A stretch of DNA of 64,000 nucleotides from Linanthus parryae (GCA_023055425.1 JALGPY010000009.1:54932616-54996615); one strand, 5' to 3'. Numbered from the stretch's first letter, positions 11,961 through 23,469 are shown. The notes: a model not told the origin generated them from the sequence alone. Translations and numbers: made by a program.

Positions 11961-12478
11961 TGATGCAGAAGAAAAATGGACAATTAATTCGTCAAATACA
12001 GAAAAGCTGTTTCAGTCAAAACGCAGAATCAGGGGCAGAATTGAAGGGTGTCGGATTCGCGCAAAATCATACATTATTTTGAGTGGAAACGACGTTCTAA
12101 ACAGAACCCGTGATTTATCACGGGCACCACCCTGATTTGGTCAAATTCGATCATTTAGGGATGTAAATCAGCGTTTTTTCATTTTTGGTAATATTTATTT
12201 CACTAATTAGGAGGTCAAATAAAACCCGATTTGGGTGAATCTTTTTGCTGAATATTTATTTTGTTTAGGACTTTAATTTAGGATTGTTTTTTGAGATTTC
12301 GCTATTTTTGACAAAATTATGTTTTTTTTAGCTATTTATACCCGACTTGTGGGTAAATTTCAGCAGACTTTGATTATTGAGTATTTCAGAACTCTAGAGA
12401 GCTTCGTGCCCTAGTTTCTTTGCCTTTTCATTGTTGATTCCGCTGTGAACCCACGCTCGGTGTTTTTACCCGGCGTCA
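11961..12478 (+). repeat. 5' LTR of the short LTR element
   Basis: This is a 518-bp direct repeat with TG...CA ends. A TATA-like stretch (CTATTTATACCC, about 12338-12349) is placed as expected for an LTR promoter on the plus strand. Confidence 0.9.
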
Positions 12479-12481
12479 GTT

Positions 12482-12493
12482 TGGTATCAGAGC
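12482..12493 (+). other. Primer-binding site (initiator tRNA-Met)
   Basis: TGGTATCAGAGC lies three bases after the 5' LTR. It is complementary to the 3' end of plant initiator tRNA-Met, the usual primer for Copia elements and several Gypsy lineages. Confidence 0.85.
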
Positions 12494-12526
12494 AAGTTCG
12501 ACTTGGGAGGAAGATCGTCATCAACG

Positions 12527-13396
12527 ATGGTGCGTGGACGTCCTGGCGGTTGCGGGCAGGCTCCGGCTGAGGAAGCCCCCCAACGGAGACGTAACGTCCA
12601 AGACGTTATGATGATACAAGATTTGCAAAGGCAAATTGCAGACCTAACCCATAGCCTTGCGGTGCGGTATTTGCAGCAGCAAGTTGCAAATTTAACTCGA
12701 CACTTAGCGGCACGGGAATTGAAGGATTGCAAGGCCTTTGATCAAGACTCGCAGCCCGCGTTTGAGATCCGCTACGACGGTGATTCCGGTGGTTGGAACG
12801 AGCGTTATGGAGGAGCGAGTTTGAAGACTGACGTGTCAGATTATTTAGGTACGTTAGTAGTTGAACATATTTATGGTGATGCAATATTTTATAAGCGTGT
12901 TTCAAGTTCAATCGATAGTTATGTAGACCGGAATAAACCACCAGTTTATGATGACTACGGAGATGATGAGGAAGAGTTGATTGTGGAAGATGACGAGTAT
13001 ACCTCGGATGTGCCGATTCGTTATGAGGTAATTTTAGATTTGTATCCATTAATTTCTCAATCAATTACTTCTTATCAAGTTGAAGAAGAATATGGAGTTG
13101 AAGAGGTTAGAGTTGAATTAGATAAGCCGCATTCGTTTTATTGTGATCCATTCTTGGTGGAGCGTTTTGATCAAGTGCCTATGTTGAACTCGAGGGCGAG
13201 TTCTTTTGAAGAGGGGGTGACTGATGCAGGAGAAAAATGGACAATTAATTCGTCAAATACAGAAAAGCTGTTTCAGTCAAAACGCAGAATCAGGGGCAGA
13301 ATTGAAGGGTGTCGGATTCGCGCAAAATCATACATTATTTTGAGTGGAAACAACGTTCTAAACAGAACCCGTGATTTATCACGGGCACCACCCTGA
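12527..13396 (+). CDS. Fused gag N-terminus/pol C-terminal remnant of the short LTR element
   Basis: One open frame starts at the first ATG after the primer-binding site (MVRGRPGGCGQAP) and runs 289 residues, crossing into the 3' LTR, where it stops. The first 75 residues are an Arg/Gln-rich start with a coiled-coil-like DLQRQIADL segment, as at the start of plant Gypsy gag proteins. The middle is acidic (DDYGDDEEELIVEDDE). The last pre-LTR residues (NSRASSFEEG) resemble the C-terminal end of chromovirus-type Gypsy polyproteins, which reads like a deletion joining gag start to pol end. No catalytic motif is present. The family assignment is tentative. Confidence 0.55.
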   Translation: MVRGRPGGCGQAPAEEAPQRRRNVQDVMMIQDLQRQIADLTHSLAVRYLQQQVANLTRHLAARELKDCKAFDQDSQPAFEIRYDGDSGGWNERYGGASLKTDVSDYLGTLVVEHIYGDAIFYKRVSSSIDSYVDRNKPPVYDDYGDDEEELIVEDDEYTSDVPIRYEVILDLYPLISQSITSYQVEEEYGVEEVRVELDKPHSFYCDPFLVERFDQVPMLNSRASSFEEGVTDAGEKWTINSSNTEKLFQSKRRIRGRIEGCRIRAKSYIILSGNNVLNRTRDLSRAPP

Positions 13397-13739
13397 TTTG
13401 GTCAAATTCGATCATTTAGGGGTGTAAATCAGCGTTTTTTCATTTTTGGTAATATTTATTTCACTAATTAGGAGGTCAAATAAAACCCGATTTGGGTGAA
13501 TCTTTTTGCTGAATATTTATTTTGTTTAGGACTTTAATTTAGGATTGTTTTTTGAGATTTCGCTGTTTTTGACAAAATTATGTTTTTTTTAGCTATTTAT
13601 ACCCGGCTTGTGGGTAAATTTCAGTAGACTTTGATTATAGAGTATTTCAGAACTCTAGAGAGCTTCGTGCCCTAGTTTCTTTGCCTTTTCATTGTTGATT
13701 CCGCTGTGAACCCACGCTCGGTGTTTTTACCCGGCGTCA
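13222..13739 (+). repeat. 3' LTR of the short LTR element
   Basis: This is the partner of 11961-12478, with the same length and about 1.3% divergence. It is followed by the target duplication GTTAT at 13740-13744. Confidence 0.9.
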
Positions 13740-13750
13740 GTTATGCTATA

Positions 13751-13765
13751 TAGTCAGCGTTGTCA
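13751..13765. repeat. Target-site duplication of the LINE, left copy
   Basis: TAGTCAGCGTTGTCA here matches TAGTCACCGTTGTCA at 31881-31895 with one mismatch. The pair brackets the LINE and its nested Gypsy element, fixing the LINE ends at 13766 and 31880. Confidence 0.8.
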
Positions 13766-16398
13766 CAAAGAGATTAGCCTTGGTGTCCCTTTTCTCAATG
13801 TGTATGCCTCCTTGACTAATTCACTTTGTTGCCCCCTTCCTTGGAAAAGATTAAATCTGTTCTCTGGTATACGAAGGGTAGTAAAGTCCCTGGCCCTCAT
13901 CCTGTCTTCTTTTAGAAACGTTGGGAGACTACCAAGGTTAAGATTCATGCCTTGTTTGAGGAAGTCTTGACCTCTATGTCTCTCCCCCCCCCATGGCCAT
14001 TCATTTGTTTGCCTCATTCCTAAGATTCCTTACCATTTCCTTGTTAAGGATTTTAGGCATGTTGCCCTTTGCAACACCATTTTTAAGCTCCTTACCAAGA
14101 TCATTGCCTGCAAGAATAAACTCTTGCTGGATTCCTTTGTTTCCCCTTCCAATCCAGTTTCATTCCTGGCAGAAGGGGCTCTGACAACATTGCCATTGTT
14201 CAAGATATTTTCCTTAGTTTCTAGTCCAAGAAAGGCAGGACCCGTGATTTTATTCTCAACATGGACCCTGAGAATGCATATGACAACATGGAGTGAGGGT
14301 TTATTAAGGCTTTCCTTCGCCACTTAAACTTTACAGTCCATCTGATCAACATCATTATGGTATGCGTTTCCTCTTTTTCCATGGCTATCCTTGTTAATGG
14401 CAAAGCCTCCCCTACCATCCTCCCTTCCAAGGGCATGAGACAAGGTGATCCCATTTCTCCTTACCTGTTTATCCTATGTATGGAGTGGTTATCCAATAGA
14501 ATCTCTGTGAGTCTGGAGGAGGAGGATTGGAAGCCTCTTAGGACTTCTCAACAAGGCCCCGAGATCACCCACCTGCTCGTTGCTGATGATCTGCTCCTGT
14601 TTGGCAAAGCCTCTGCCTATAACTGCTCTATGTGAAGGAGATTTTCACTGACTTCTGCAGCCTCTCTGGTCAAAAATTCAACTTTCTGAAGTCTAAAGTG
14701 ATCTTCTCTAAGAAAACCCCTGAGGTTGATGCTGGGAACTGTGCCTCTTTGCTGCGGTCAGAAGAGGGTATAAGGTAAAGAGATACTTGGGGTGTCCTAT
14801 TTTGGACTCCAAGCCCTCCAAGGAGGATTTCCAATTCATTGTGGACAACCTTCAATACAAGCTGGGAGGTTGGAAGGCCAGCAAGCTGTCTGTGGATGGG
14901 AGAGCCACAATTGTCAAGTTCTCCCTGTCAACCATCCCTATTTACTCTATGCACTCCTTCAAGCTTCCCTCTTCCATCCTAAGGGATATTAATAGGATTT
15001 GTAGGGATTTTATTTGGAAAGGGACAGGGCAGGAAGCTCCATAATGTGGGCTGGGATTCAGTAACTAAGCCTAAGATTTTAGGTGGTATTGGGATTAGGA
15101 AATCCAAGGCCCTGAACAAGGCTCTCCTTGCTCGCCAGTACTGGAGGCTCATCAGAAACAACGACAATCTTTGGTGCACGATCCTGGTCTCTAAGTACAA
15201 GAGGCTTTCCTCTGGGGGGGGGGGCTCTTATTTCTGGAGAAGCATATGTTGGGGGAAGAACCTAGCCCTAAGAGGTCTGGGGTATAATCTGGGTCAGGGT
15301 AATATTAGTTTCTGGCTTGACACTTGGTGTAAGGAGATCTCCTTGGGAAACCTTATCCATGGCCCCCATTTCCCCTTCTGATCTGTCCCTTACTATGAAA
15401 GACTTTTGGCTTGCTTGGGGTAATGGTTTCTGGCGTATCTCCTTTGGTCTTCCCCACCATATCACCTTGAGTATCCTTTCACCCCCTTTAACCCTGAGTC
15501 CTCCCCCCCGGACTCCTTCAAGTGGCTTGCTGAGTCTTCTGGTAGGTTCTCTGTGAGGTCCAGCTTGGCCCTTGATTCTCTGGCTCCCCCTGGCCGTCCC
15601 TCCAGGCCCTGGGCTTGGATCTGGAAACTGTTTGTTGTCCCTAAAATCCAATTCTTTGTTTGGATCCTTTTTCATGGCAAGCTTCACTCTAATGAAGCCC
15701 TTAGTTTTATCATCCCCAATCATCCTAACCTGTGCCTTGTCTGTGGGTGTCAGGTGGAAACTGTAGACCATCTTTTTAGAAGCTGTCCCCTCCTCCACCC
15801 TTTCTGGGAGGAGTTAGGGTGCCCCCTCCCTTCTTCCTTCCTCTCCTATCCCTTTTGATGTGTGGTTGCTTGAGAATGCCTCTCCTAGTCCTTCCTGCAA
15901 GAGCCACTGGCAAACAACCTTTTTCTTTGCCTGCTAGTTCATTTTGAAGAGAAGAAATGATATGGTTTTTGGCAATTCCCAATCTATTACTCCTTCAAAG
16001 TCTCTTGTTGTGGTGGCTCTTAAGGAAGCTTACAATTGGTCGTTCTACATGGAGAAGTTCTCCTCTCATTTGGGGACTGTTAAGCAGTTTGTTAAATGGT
16101 CTCCTCCCGGAGGGAATTGTCTTAAGCTTTACTGTGATGTTGCTTGGACCTCTTCCAAGCAGGGTGTTGGGGGCCTCTTCAGAGACTTTAGGGGCAACTG
16201 TTTCGGGGTTACTGGTTTAGGGTTTTTGCTGCTTCTCCCATTATTGCTGAGGCTTTGGCTCTTCTTGATGGTTTACAGCTTGCTGCTATACTTAATCTGG
16301 TTAATAGTTGCATTAGCACCGATTGTTTGGAGCTTGCTACCTTGTTCCACACCCCCAATCCTGACCATTGTGCTGATAATATTGTCATGAAATGCAGG
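13766..16398 (+). pseudogene. L1-type LINE, 5'-truncated, ORF2 segment left of the Gypsy insertion
   Basis: This is a decayed ORF2 of a plant L1 non-LTR retrotransposon, broken by stops and frameshifts. In order: RT motifs near 14130-14220 (pattern SFIPGR...SDNI), 14260-14300 (DPENAYDNMEW), 14425-14500 (MRQGDPISPYLFILCMEWLS) and 14575-14615 (VADDLLLF, the catalytic ADD box); a zinc-binding RT-associated domain at 15600-15830 (FFVWILFHGKL, then a C-x2-C motif and HLFRSCP); and the start of an RNase H domain at 16080-16398. No endonuclease domain remains at the 5' end, as expected for target-primed truncation. The Gypsy element splits the RNase H codons at GCAGG (16394-16398). The element continues at 31604-31880. 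Confidence 0.85.
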
Positions 16399-17024
16399 TG
16401 TGCACAAGAGATTCCGGCGGGGAGACCTCCGTGTACACCGTATGTAGTGGAGCAAGGATCGCACAGGAAGAGAGGGGTTGTGTGTAGGGAGAGAGTAAGG
16501 CAGTAGCAATGTCTGAGAGAGAGACAGAGGTTTGGCAGAGCTTCCGCGTATGGCAGTGTGTTCTCCTTTGTATGGAAAAGTTGACGATCTATATATACTG
16601 GAGAACATGACCGTTGTAGTGTGGTTAATGCGCCCATTAATGGCGGCTTAATTAGCTTAACCATAACGGCACGTTCGTCCGAGTATATAGGGACCGTTAT
16701 GGCACGTGGTGCGCGAATACCGGAACCGTTACGAGGTTGACCGGGTTTGACCGGATTGACCGGGTTTATGGAGCTCGTGCCGTAAATCTCTCAAAACAGT
16801 TACTAAAGGTCGCGTGCGGGGTTGGCTCGCACGCGACAGGGCTTACTCTAGCCTCCAAACCACAAAGTCCCTACAAGTCCCGTGCAGTGGTATGCGAGGG
16901 CTCTGTCTCGCAGCCCCCACATGGATCAGCTCGGCTGGTGATCCAGTGTGTGTGGAGCACAATATGGTGTGCTGGATGGTTGCCACGTGGCCAAGATCTG
17001 TCAGCTCAGAAAGCACTATCTACA
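16399..17024 (-). repeat. 3' LTR of the Gypsy element
   Basis: This 626-bp LTR, read on the minus strand, begins TGTAGATAGTGC and ends CTTGTGCACA. It is preceded on the minus strand by a purine tract at 17025-17038. Confidence 0.9.
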
Positions 17025-17038
17025 TTAGCCCCCTTTCT
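17025..17038 (-). other. Polypurine tract of the Gypsy element
   Basis: On the minus strand AGAAAGGGGGCTAA abuts the start of the 3' LTR, the expected place for plus-strand DNA priming. Confidence 0.7.
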
Positions 17039-17285
17039 GCGCGTGAAGACTCATAGCTGTATAGACTTCCATGCGCGGAAACCAACATACGCGTCGCTGC
17101 CACGCACCAATTCAAATACGGGTAAGTTCAGCCCCCGTGCGTGTCATTATGACCTAAAACCCCTAGAGTCGTGCCGTCTGACCTTTAGGGTTTTAGGCGT
17201 GACGTCAGCTTGTCCTGTGATTGCGCGATTCGACAGTGACGGTTGCGATTCGACTACCGAAAGGACGCAACCCTTCGTTGTTTTG

Positions 17286-17293
17286 GATAAATA
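17286..17293 (+). promoter_or_regulatory. TATA-like box upstream of the antisense gene
   Basis: GATAAATA lies about 420 bp before the ATG at 17713. A possible 5'-UTR intron (17452-17710, with GT and CAG ends) would bring it close. This is weak, inferred evidence for a promoter separate from the LTR promoter. Confidence 0.3.
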
Positions 17294-17712
17294 CCTTGTA
17301 TCCCCCATTATTGCAAAGCATCACTTCTTTCTCTTAAAGTGAATGGTACCCGGAGATCTTCGAGAGCAGATTCAGATAATCAATCACCAGTTCAGAACTG
17401 CAAATCGTATTCTTCAATTGTGCATATCCAAGCAGGCTTCAAGAAGACAAGGTTGGCCTCGTTTAATTTTGATTTAAGATACCAGTGTTTGCCTTGAACT
17501 GCGTTGAATCTGTAAACCCATAAAATTTGTGAAGAGGCTTTGATCTTTGAACCCACTTTGCTTTAATCCCTCAACAATATGAGATCTTGCAACTCCCTGA
17601 TTTTTGAAATTGATACCAGAAACTGTTCGTCTTCCTTTGCATAGATCTTGAATTTCAAAATTCAAACTGAAGTGTGGTATTTCTCCCCCCTTTTTCTTGC
17701 TCTTCCGCAGGA

Positions 17713-20700
17713 ATGGCCAAGACAAGAGTAACCAGACCCGTCAAGGAAGATGAAGAGATACCCGACCTTCCGCCGACTCTGTGGCGAAAAGCCCCCTATT
17801 TAGGCGGCAAAGATTTTTACCATGCGAGAGTTAAGGCGAAGAGAATGCCTGATCCTGTCCCGGTCGAGCGATTGCTGACACTGACTCGCCCAGTCAACTC
17901 AGCCTTGCTCGAGTTGATCGGTTCCGAGGATGTAGTTCGATTGGGGATCGAGAACGGGCACTTCCCATATACTGCGATTTCTACCCAGGCGTTCGTCCAG
18001 AAATTGGACTATATGGATGAGTGGATTGACCATGTGTTGGACCATCACGCCGCGACTCTTGATGAAGCCGGCGTCTACTTTGCTATCCGCGCTATGAAGG
18101 GTGCTGCCGTGAAGCTGGATCAGTCCATGCTTCTAGACCTTCTGTCCCGTTACTCGCCTGCGACTCATACGTTCCATTTTGCTGAGTTCGAGGCCGCCCC
18201 CACGCTCGAGGACGTTCAAATGTTGTATGAGCTTTCCCCCATGGGCGAAGTGGACCCTTTGAGTCCCTTGAGGACATCTGCGGAGATTGCTTTATACACG
18301 CAGATGGAGGAATGCTTAGCAGAGGTAAAGAAAATCTCCACCCGGTGGACCACTACAAAGCCTCTTCCGAACTGGCAGTTGGTTGATACGTCTGCGAAGA
18401 ATACCTGGAACAAATGGTTGCAGTACTTCTTCCGAGACTATGCGAACAGCAGCATCGCTAAGAAACTTCTGAGTGAGGACCCAGAGGCCGAGAATTACGT
18501 AGAGGGTAAAGGCTATCATTTGACCCTTTGTGCTTTTCTCTGTGCTTGGCTGTCGAGGTATCTGATTGATGGTCACCCCATGACGGAGTCTTCTACCATG
18601 TGTTGCCACTTGCTGTGAGGCTCGCCCTTGGTCAGAGAGTCGCACTCGGACCCTTGGTCTTGGGCACGCTGTACTATAGGCTTGATCAGTTGGTTCTAGC
18701 CATGAAGGAGTCGCGCGGCCGTCTCGATGTACTGACTTTTGTCAATATTTCCTTTTTGACAATGTGGGTTTTCGAGCGATGGCCGTCTTATGCTCCAACT
18801 GCTCTCAAACTTGACAAGTGGTGTCCCCCAGGCGAGACGGAAACGCGCAACAGCGGAAGAGCTGCGAGATGGTTTGGAGCAAGCAATACCAAGTGCGTTT
18901 GGAGTTTGATATGCGACAAACGGAAGGAGTTTACTGCCAGACCCTATGCCACGCGCATTGAGAATGTGCGATGGTTTCCAAAGCTGTACCCCTCTAAAGG
19001 TATGGTCTTCTCAGAAGAGCTTCTCTTTGAAGAGGGACCGCATTTCCATGAGCGCTATCGCGAGTTCTTTTGCTGGTGTCTGCGAGGTTCCCTTCCTGCC
19101 CTTTCAGAGCATATTCGTGAGCTCGCGCCGAGGTATGAAAAGCTTACCGTGGACGTTGACCCCACTCGAGTTTCTCCTCAGTTTGGTTTTGATGCGGTGG
19201 CTCCATCAATCTGGCCCCAGTCCATTATCAGAGGATGCTATAAGCGCTTGCTAACAAAGGAGTGCAAGACGGTCTTCATGAACAATCTTCCCTTTGAGCA
19301 GCCTGCGGGAACCCGCGAGGGTGGTTGTACCCAAAACTGGCTCGCGTACTGGGTTGCCCAGCAAACGTGGATTGAGACGGAGTCGGCCGCGCAATCAAGC
19401 AGAGCTCCCTTGATCAAAAGAAACTCTTTTCCGTTTCGCCCCACTTGCAGTCTAAGCGAGTCTGAGTATGGTTGCTACTCACTGTGGGATCGTGAGAACC
19501 ATTTGTGCCCTGATGTCATTCTGAAGGAGCAAGTCGCCGCAATTAAGAAGGGCGATACGCATGTCGTCAGATATAGCAAGGCATTTTCTGAGGTAAGCAA
19601 TCTCTTTGCGCGCAGCTTCTTGATTTCCTTATGCTGACGTCTTTATTCTGTATTGTTGTAGTGTCACGTGCGGCGATTCGCATCTGGTGATCGCTCCAAG
19701 TCATTGGTTAACGCCATTGTTGCCACCAGAAGACAAAAGCATTCGTTCCGGCTAGCGTGGAGGATGGATGCTGAGCTCGAAACAAAGATTCGCGCAGTCA
19801 TGAATGCTTTTGCTGACTCGCTGATAGACAATCCTCCGGCTCCGTCTCCTCCTGGAGATGACCCGTTCTCCCAGTGACTGCGGCGCCAAGAGTGAAGAGA
19901 CCTAGGCAAAAGGGAATTACGATTTCTTCCCCTAGAAATGCTCCAGCTTCTCCTCCAGTGAGGTCCCTTTCTATCAAGGACAAAGGCAAAGGTCGCATGC
20001 CCAGCAAGGTGCGGAAAGAGCTCGCAGTTGAGTCTTTCGTTCCGTTCGACCAAGAGGAAGAGGAGGAGAGGCAGGAGCCCCAAGAAAGTGATGAAGAAGA
20101 AGAAGCAACAGTTGTGATGCATGAGGAAGAATCAGGAGGTACCTCCGTCGCATTTCCTTTCCCATTATCGTAACTTCTTTGCACTTCTTTTCTTAAACCA
20201 GTCATATCTTCGCAGATGATGATGATGAGACCATTGGTGGCCTTTTGGCCAAGAGACACAAGAGAGATACCCATTCTGGCATTCCAGACGATCCCATAAG
20301 CGAGGACATTCTTGCTGAGTCCAGGAAGACAGCCGCGGAAGCTGCTGAAAGAAGAAGGCAGCGAGAAGAGGAGGAGCTCGAGCGTGTAAGACAGCGGAGC
20401 CTCGAAGAGCAGCATGTTGACGACTTAGTGCGTCCAGCTAGCGAGGAAGAAGAGCTTCCCGAAGAATTGGTTCCCCAGGCAGAGGAAGAAGATGCGATTC
20501 CGGAAGAGGATGCAGCAGCGCTGGAGCAAGTTCAAGCGGACTTTGAAGAAATCGCAGGCGGCGATAAAGGTGAGATCTTCAATCTCGCAGTAACTTATAG
20601 AGATGTTATTGTGGGTGCGTTAAAGCATGGTGTGTCAAAGGCTGACATTCGCCGTTGGTTAGTAGACAAATGCGGAGAACCCTCAGGTAATTATTTGAGT

Positions 20701-21996
20701 GATACGCATGTACTAGGCTTTAGCAACTTGAGACAGAATCATGACTGGTTTATTCGCATCCCAGGTCACGCGTCTCTTAAAGACTTGCTTAGTGAGGACA
20801 CACTAATAGGACATGGTTCCACGTCCTTAGTGTATGATGAAGATACCTCAATCCCACCTTCGCGTGGAGGTGCTTACTCTTAGCTTTAGTAAAGATATCA
20901 AAATAACTTATAGCGCAAGTTACCTCATATTATCGCATTTAACATTGTAGGTCATACTGAGGAACCTGCGCCGGAGCGGAGAAGTCGGCCGTCCGCGTCC
21001 TATGTCCCGATTCCCAGCTCCCATACCGAGAAGCCTGTCGCAGCTGCTGACCATGCAAGTGAGCCTCTCAAGGACATCATCGAACTTTCCGATGATGCCG
21101 AAGCAGATGCTGTGCTGATGGATGAAAATGTCCATGCTGGTGCTGAGGAAGTAAGGACAAGTGCTGCTAATGCTTTCGCATCTGAGAGCGTTCTTCGCCA
21201 AGCGACTTCGGCTGTCCCTTCGCCTCCGGCGATGACTGAGTCAGAGGCACCTATTCCTGCGTGGAGCTTTTGGGGCTCGCAGGTTGGGAATGTAGTCACA
21301 GCTGGTGCGGCCTACACTCTTCCTCCTGACTACGAGAGATTGGAGCTCGCAGCTGATAGGAGAGCTATGGAGCGAGGACAGTCTTCGACCACCCCGGCAG
21401 CGCGCATTCCTTCTCTTCATGAGATTCAGGAAGGAACTGGTAAGCAAAGCTTTACTGTTCGCATTTTGCATTATTTTCTTGCGAGTTTGACATCATAACT
21501 TAGTTTTGACGTCTCTTCAGGTTTGAAGCAAACCGATGTAGACTGGGTGGTTCGAATGCGCCTCGCCTACCCCCAATCATTTGTGAGATCTCTGGAGATA
21601 GGGCCCTTCGACAGGAGGCTGTTTCTTTCTGAAGCCATTTGGATTTTGGAGCAGCTGTCTGCGGCTACGCCTGCAACCATTTCGGTCCAGAGTGCTGAAT
21701 TGCTATGTGGCATGTGCCAAAATCTCGTGACCAAAGTCCAGGGCAGAATGGGTTTCAAATTTCTTATGAACAGAGTCACGCTGATTCGCGCAGCCATAAC
21801 TTTGAAACTCGGCCACCAGAATCTCGCAGCTGAGAAGCAGAAGGTGGAGCAGCAAAAGCTAAAGGTTGATGAAGCTCTGAAGCTCTATCATGAGATGAAT
21901 GCCAGGTGCGAGCTGCTGAAGCAAGAAGTGGAACAAGTAGAGAAGCTGAGCCATCAGTTCGAGCCCCAAGACTCCTTGATCAAAAATTTGCTTTGA
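17713..21996 (+). CDS. Antisense, intron-containing plant-mobile-domain gene inside the Gypsy element
   Basis: The gene lies opposite to gag-pol. Coding exons deduced from GT-AG borders and matching phases are 17713-19592, 19662-20138, 20216-20569, 20951-21439 and 21521-21996. The start is the ATG after a CAG acceptor (MAKTRVTRPVKEDEE). The N-terminal 600 residues resemble the plant mobile domain (aminotransferase-like): THTFHF followed by TLEDVQMLYELSPMG, then a FLCAWLSRYL helix and a LALGQRVALGPLVLGTLY block. The second half is disordered, with Lys/Arg and Glu-rich tracts. The last exon ends in a coiled coil (about 21820-21950). Frame changes at about 18577 and about 19872 interrupt exons 1 and 2, so this copy is probably a pseudogene or contains sequence errors. 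Related antisense frames are known in Tat elements; their role is unknown. Confidence 0.7.
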
Positions 21997-22030
21997 CTTT
22001 TTTGAATTTTGAAAAATAGCAAGGGAATAG

Positions 22031-22090
22031 CTGAAACATTAATGTAATGTTTGAAACATTAATGTAATGTTTGAAACATTAATGTAATGT
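22031..22090. repeat. 20-bp unit repeated three times
   Basis: The unit ending GAAACATTAATGTAATGT occurs three times without gap, 35 bp after the stop codon of the antisense gene. It lies where that gene's polyadenylation region should be. No canonical AATAAA was assigned. Confidence 0.85.
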
Positions 22091-23200
22091 TGCTAGGGTT
22101 TCTCCCCCTTTTTTTTTAACAACAAGAATGAATTTGCCCGTTTTGCCCTTTCCCGGGATTTGATTGAATATTTCTGTACATATCCAATTATGACATCAGC
22201 AATTGATACGCTGCTTGATTTTCGCGCTAATTTCTCGGCAGATTAGCACGCTTTCGTTGGGAAGTCCATCCGAATCATGACCATCCGTCATTTATTAGGA
22301 TACGCAACTGAATCGTCGTAGCCTTTAGTAGGGTAATTGATTGTTACCGCTTTTCAAGGCGTAAGTGATTGAACTTACCCTCTTTTTGAATTCTGCTGAC
22401 TCATCTTTGGCAACTGAAGAGTCTCCACAGGGTCTATATAAACCCTGTCTTTGCTATTTGGGTTATTTATCCCAAAAATGTGCTTTGCCGTGAGTCCTTA
22501 CGACTGCTGGCTTCAATGCTTATTTTTCGTTGATTCATGGCAACTTCAAGCTGTGAATCCTGAGTTTGCGCTTTGTGCTGTAGAAATAGTTTCCAAGATC
22601 CACTTTATGAGGCTTATTGCTCTTTATAACCATCATAAAGAAGATGCAGATAATATCTCATGTGTGTTCGAAGAAATTTCTTCGTGTATTATGTGTGCAG
22701 GTCATGTTTCCGGCCGCCTCCCGGCGAGGTGCAGCGCCGAAGTGACCGTGCTACCGTCTCGTAATGAACGGCGGAATTCTCCTCCAGCATCCCTGGAGGA
22801 GGATTTCTTGCCTCTTCGTTCTTGAACTCAGGGCTGCGGACCGCTGTGTTCATCCCCGTCTACAAGGAGCCCTTGCCCTTTGGAGCTTCTGCTTGCCTGT
22901 TGATCGCCGGAACCGGTGGTTCCTTGGGCAAATGTTATGGGGTGCAGATCTGACAAGGGTCTTGTCAAATACTGGGATCTTGAACGTATGGCTTCATGTG
23001 GCTCTTTGGAGCAAGATCCCAGCTGCGACAGATGTTCACCCGCAGATTTGCGTATTGTATAGCTGGTGTTAGGACCGTTAGGTTCACCCTTTTTTCAGTC
23101 GGGATTCCCCTAGTGTGTCTCTGGCTTGTCAGCTACTTTTCGAATGTATTGTAAGCCATGTTGGCTGCGTAGTTAGATTCGAGCTTTTTCGCTTGTAAGC
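22091..23200. other. Unassigned part of the Gypsy 3' region
   Basis: This lies between the antisense gene and the tandem array. It holds a TATA-like TCTATATAAACCC at about 22433 and an open frame 22482-22825 starting MCFAVSPYDCW, for which I recognise no family. Its coding status is doubtful. Nothing else is seen. Confidence 0.4.
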
Positions 23201-23469
23201 TGCTATCTAGACAGATAAATTGTAAGTCATTCGACTCATAATGATAAATAGCCTTTTGTATTATCTGCTGTCTCTTTACAACAAAATACAACTTCGCATG
23301 CGTTTCGGCATATTTCGCCTTGCACAATGCTACGTAATGGTTTTGCATTTGCGATCTGCTATATGAATTCGCAGATGTTTTACTAGATCGTTCGAGATCG
23401 TATTTTCGCAGCTGTGCCATCTTGGCAGATGGATTTGTGATTGGCCTTTGTGGATCATTTAAGATCATT

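Larger units (their letters stand above)
11961..13739 (+). mobile_element. Short non-autonomous LTR retrotransposon (1.78 kb)
   Basis: Two direct repeats of 518 bp (11961-12478 and 13222-13739) begin TGATGCAG and end GGCGTCA, differing at about seven positions (about 1.3%). The 5-bp duplication GTTAT flanks the element (11956-11960 and 13740-13744). The sequence TGGTATCAGAGC at 12482 is the plant initiator-methionine-tRNA primer-binding site. A purine-rich tract (GAAGAGGGGG) lies just before the 3' LTR. The internal 743 bp cannot encode protease, RT or integrase, so the element must have been mobilised in trans. It sits in intron 2 of gene B on the opposite strand. Confidence 0.9.

Noticed and set aside
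15268..15798. 176-residue minus-strand frame in the LINE
   Set aside because: It is the complement of the LINE zinc-binding/RT region, whose plus-strand reading shows real motifs.
16737..17342. 201-residue plus-strand frame across the Gypsy 3' LTR
   Set aside because: It lies mostly in the LTR, recurs in the other LTR, and matches no known domain.
19664..20415. Minus-strand Ser/Leu-rich frames
   Set aside because: They are reverse readings of the Glu/Lys-rich exons of the antisense gene.
20570..20950. Coding continuation to 20883 after the third exon
   Set aside because: A GT donor at 20570 and AG acceptor at 20950 have matching phases, so it is treated as an intron. Intron retention cannot be excluded.
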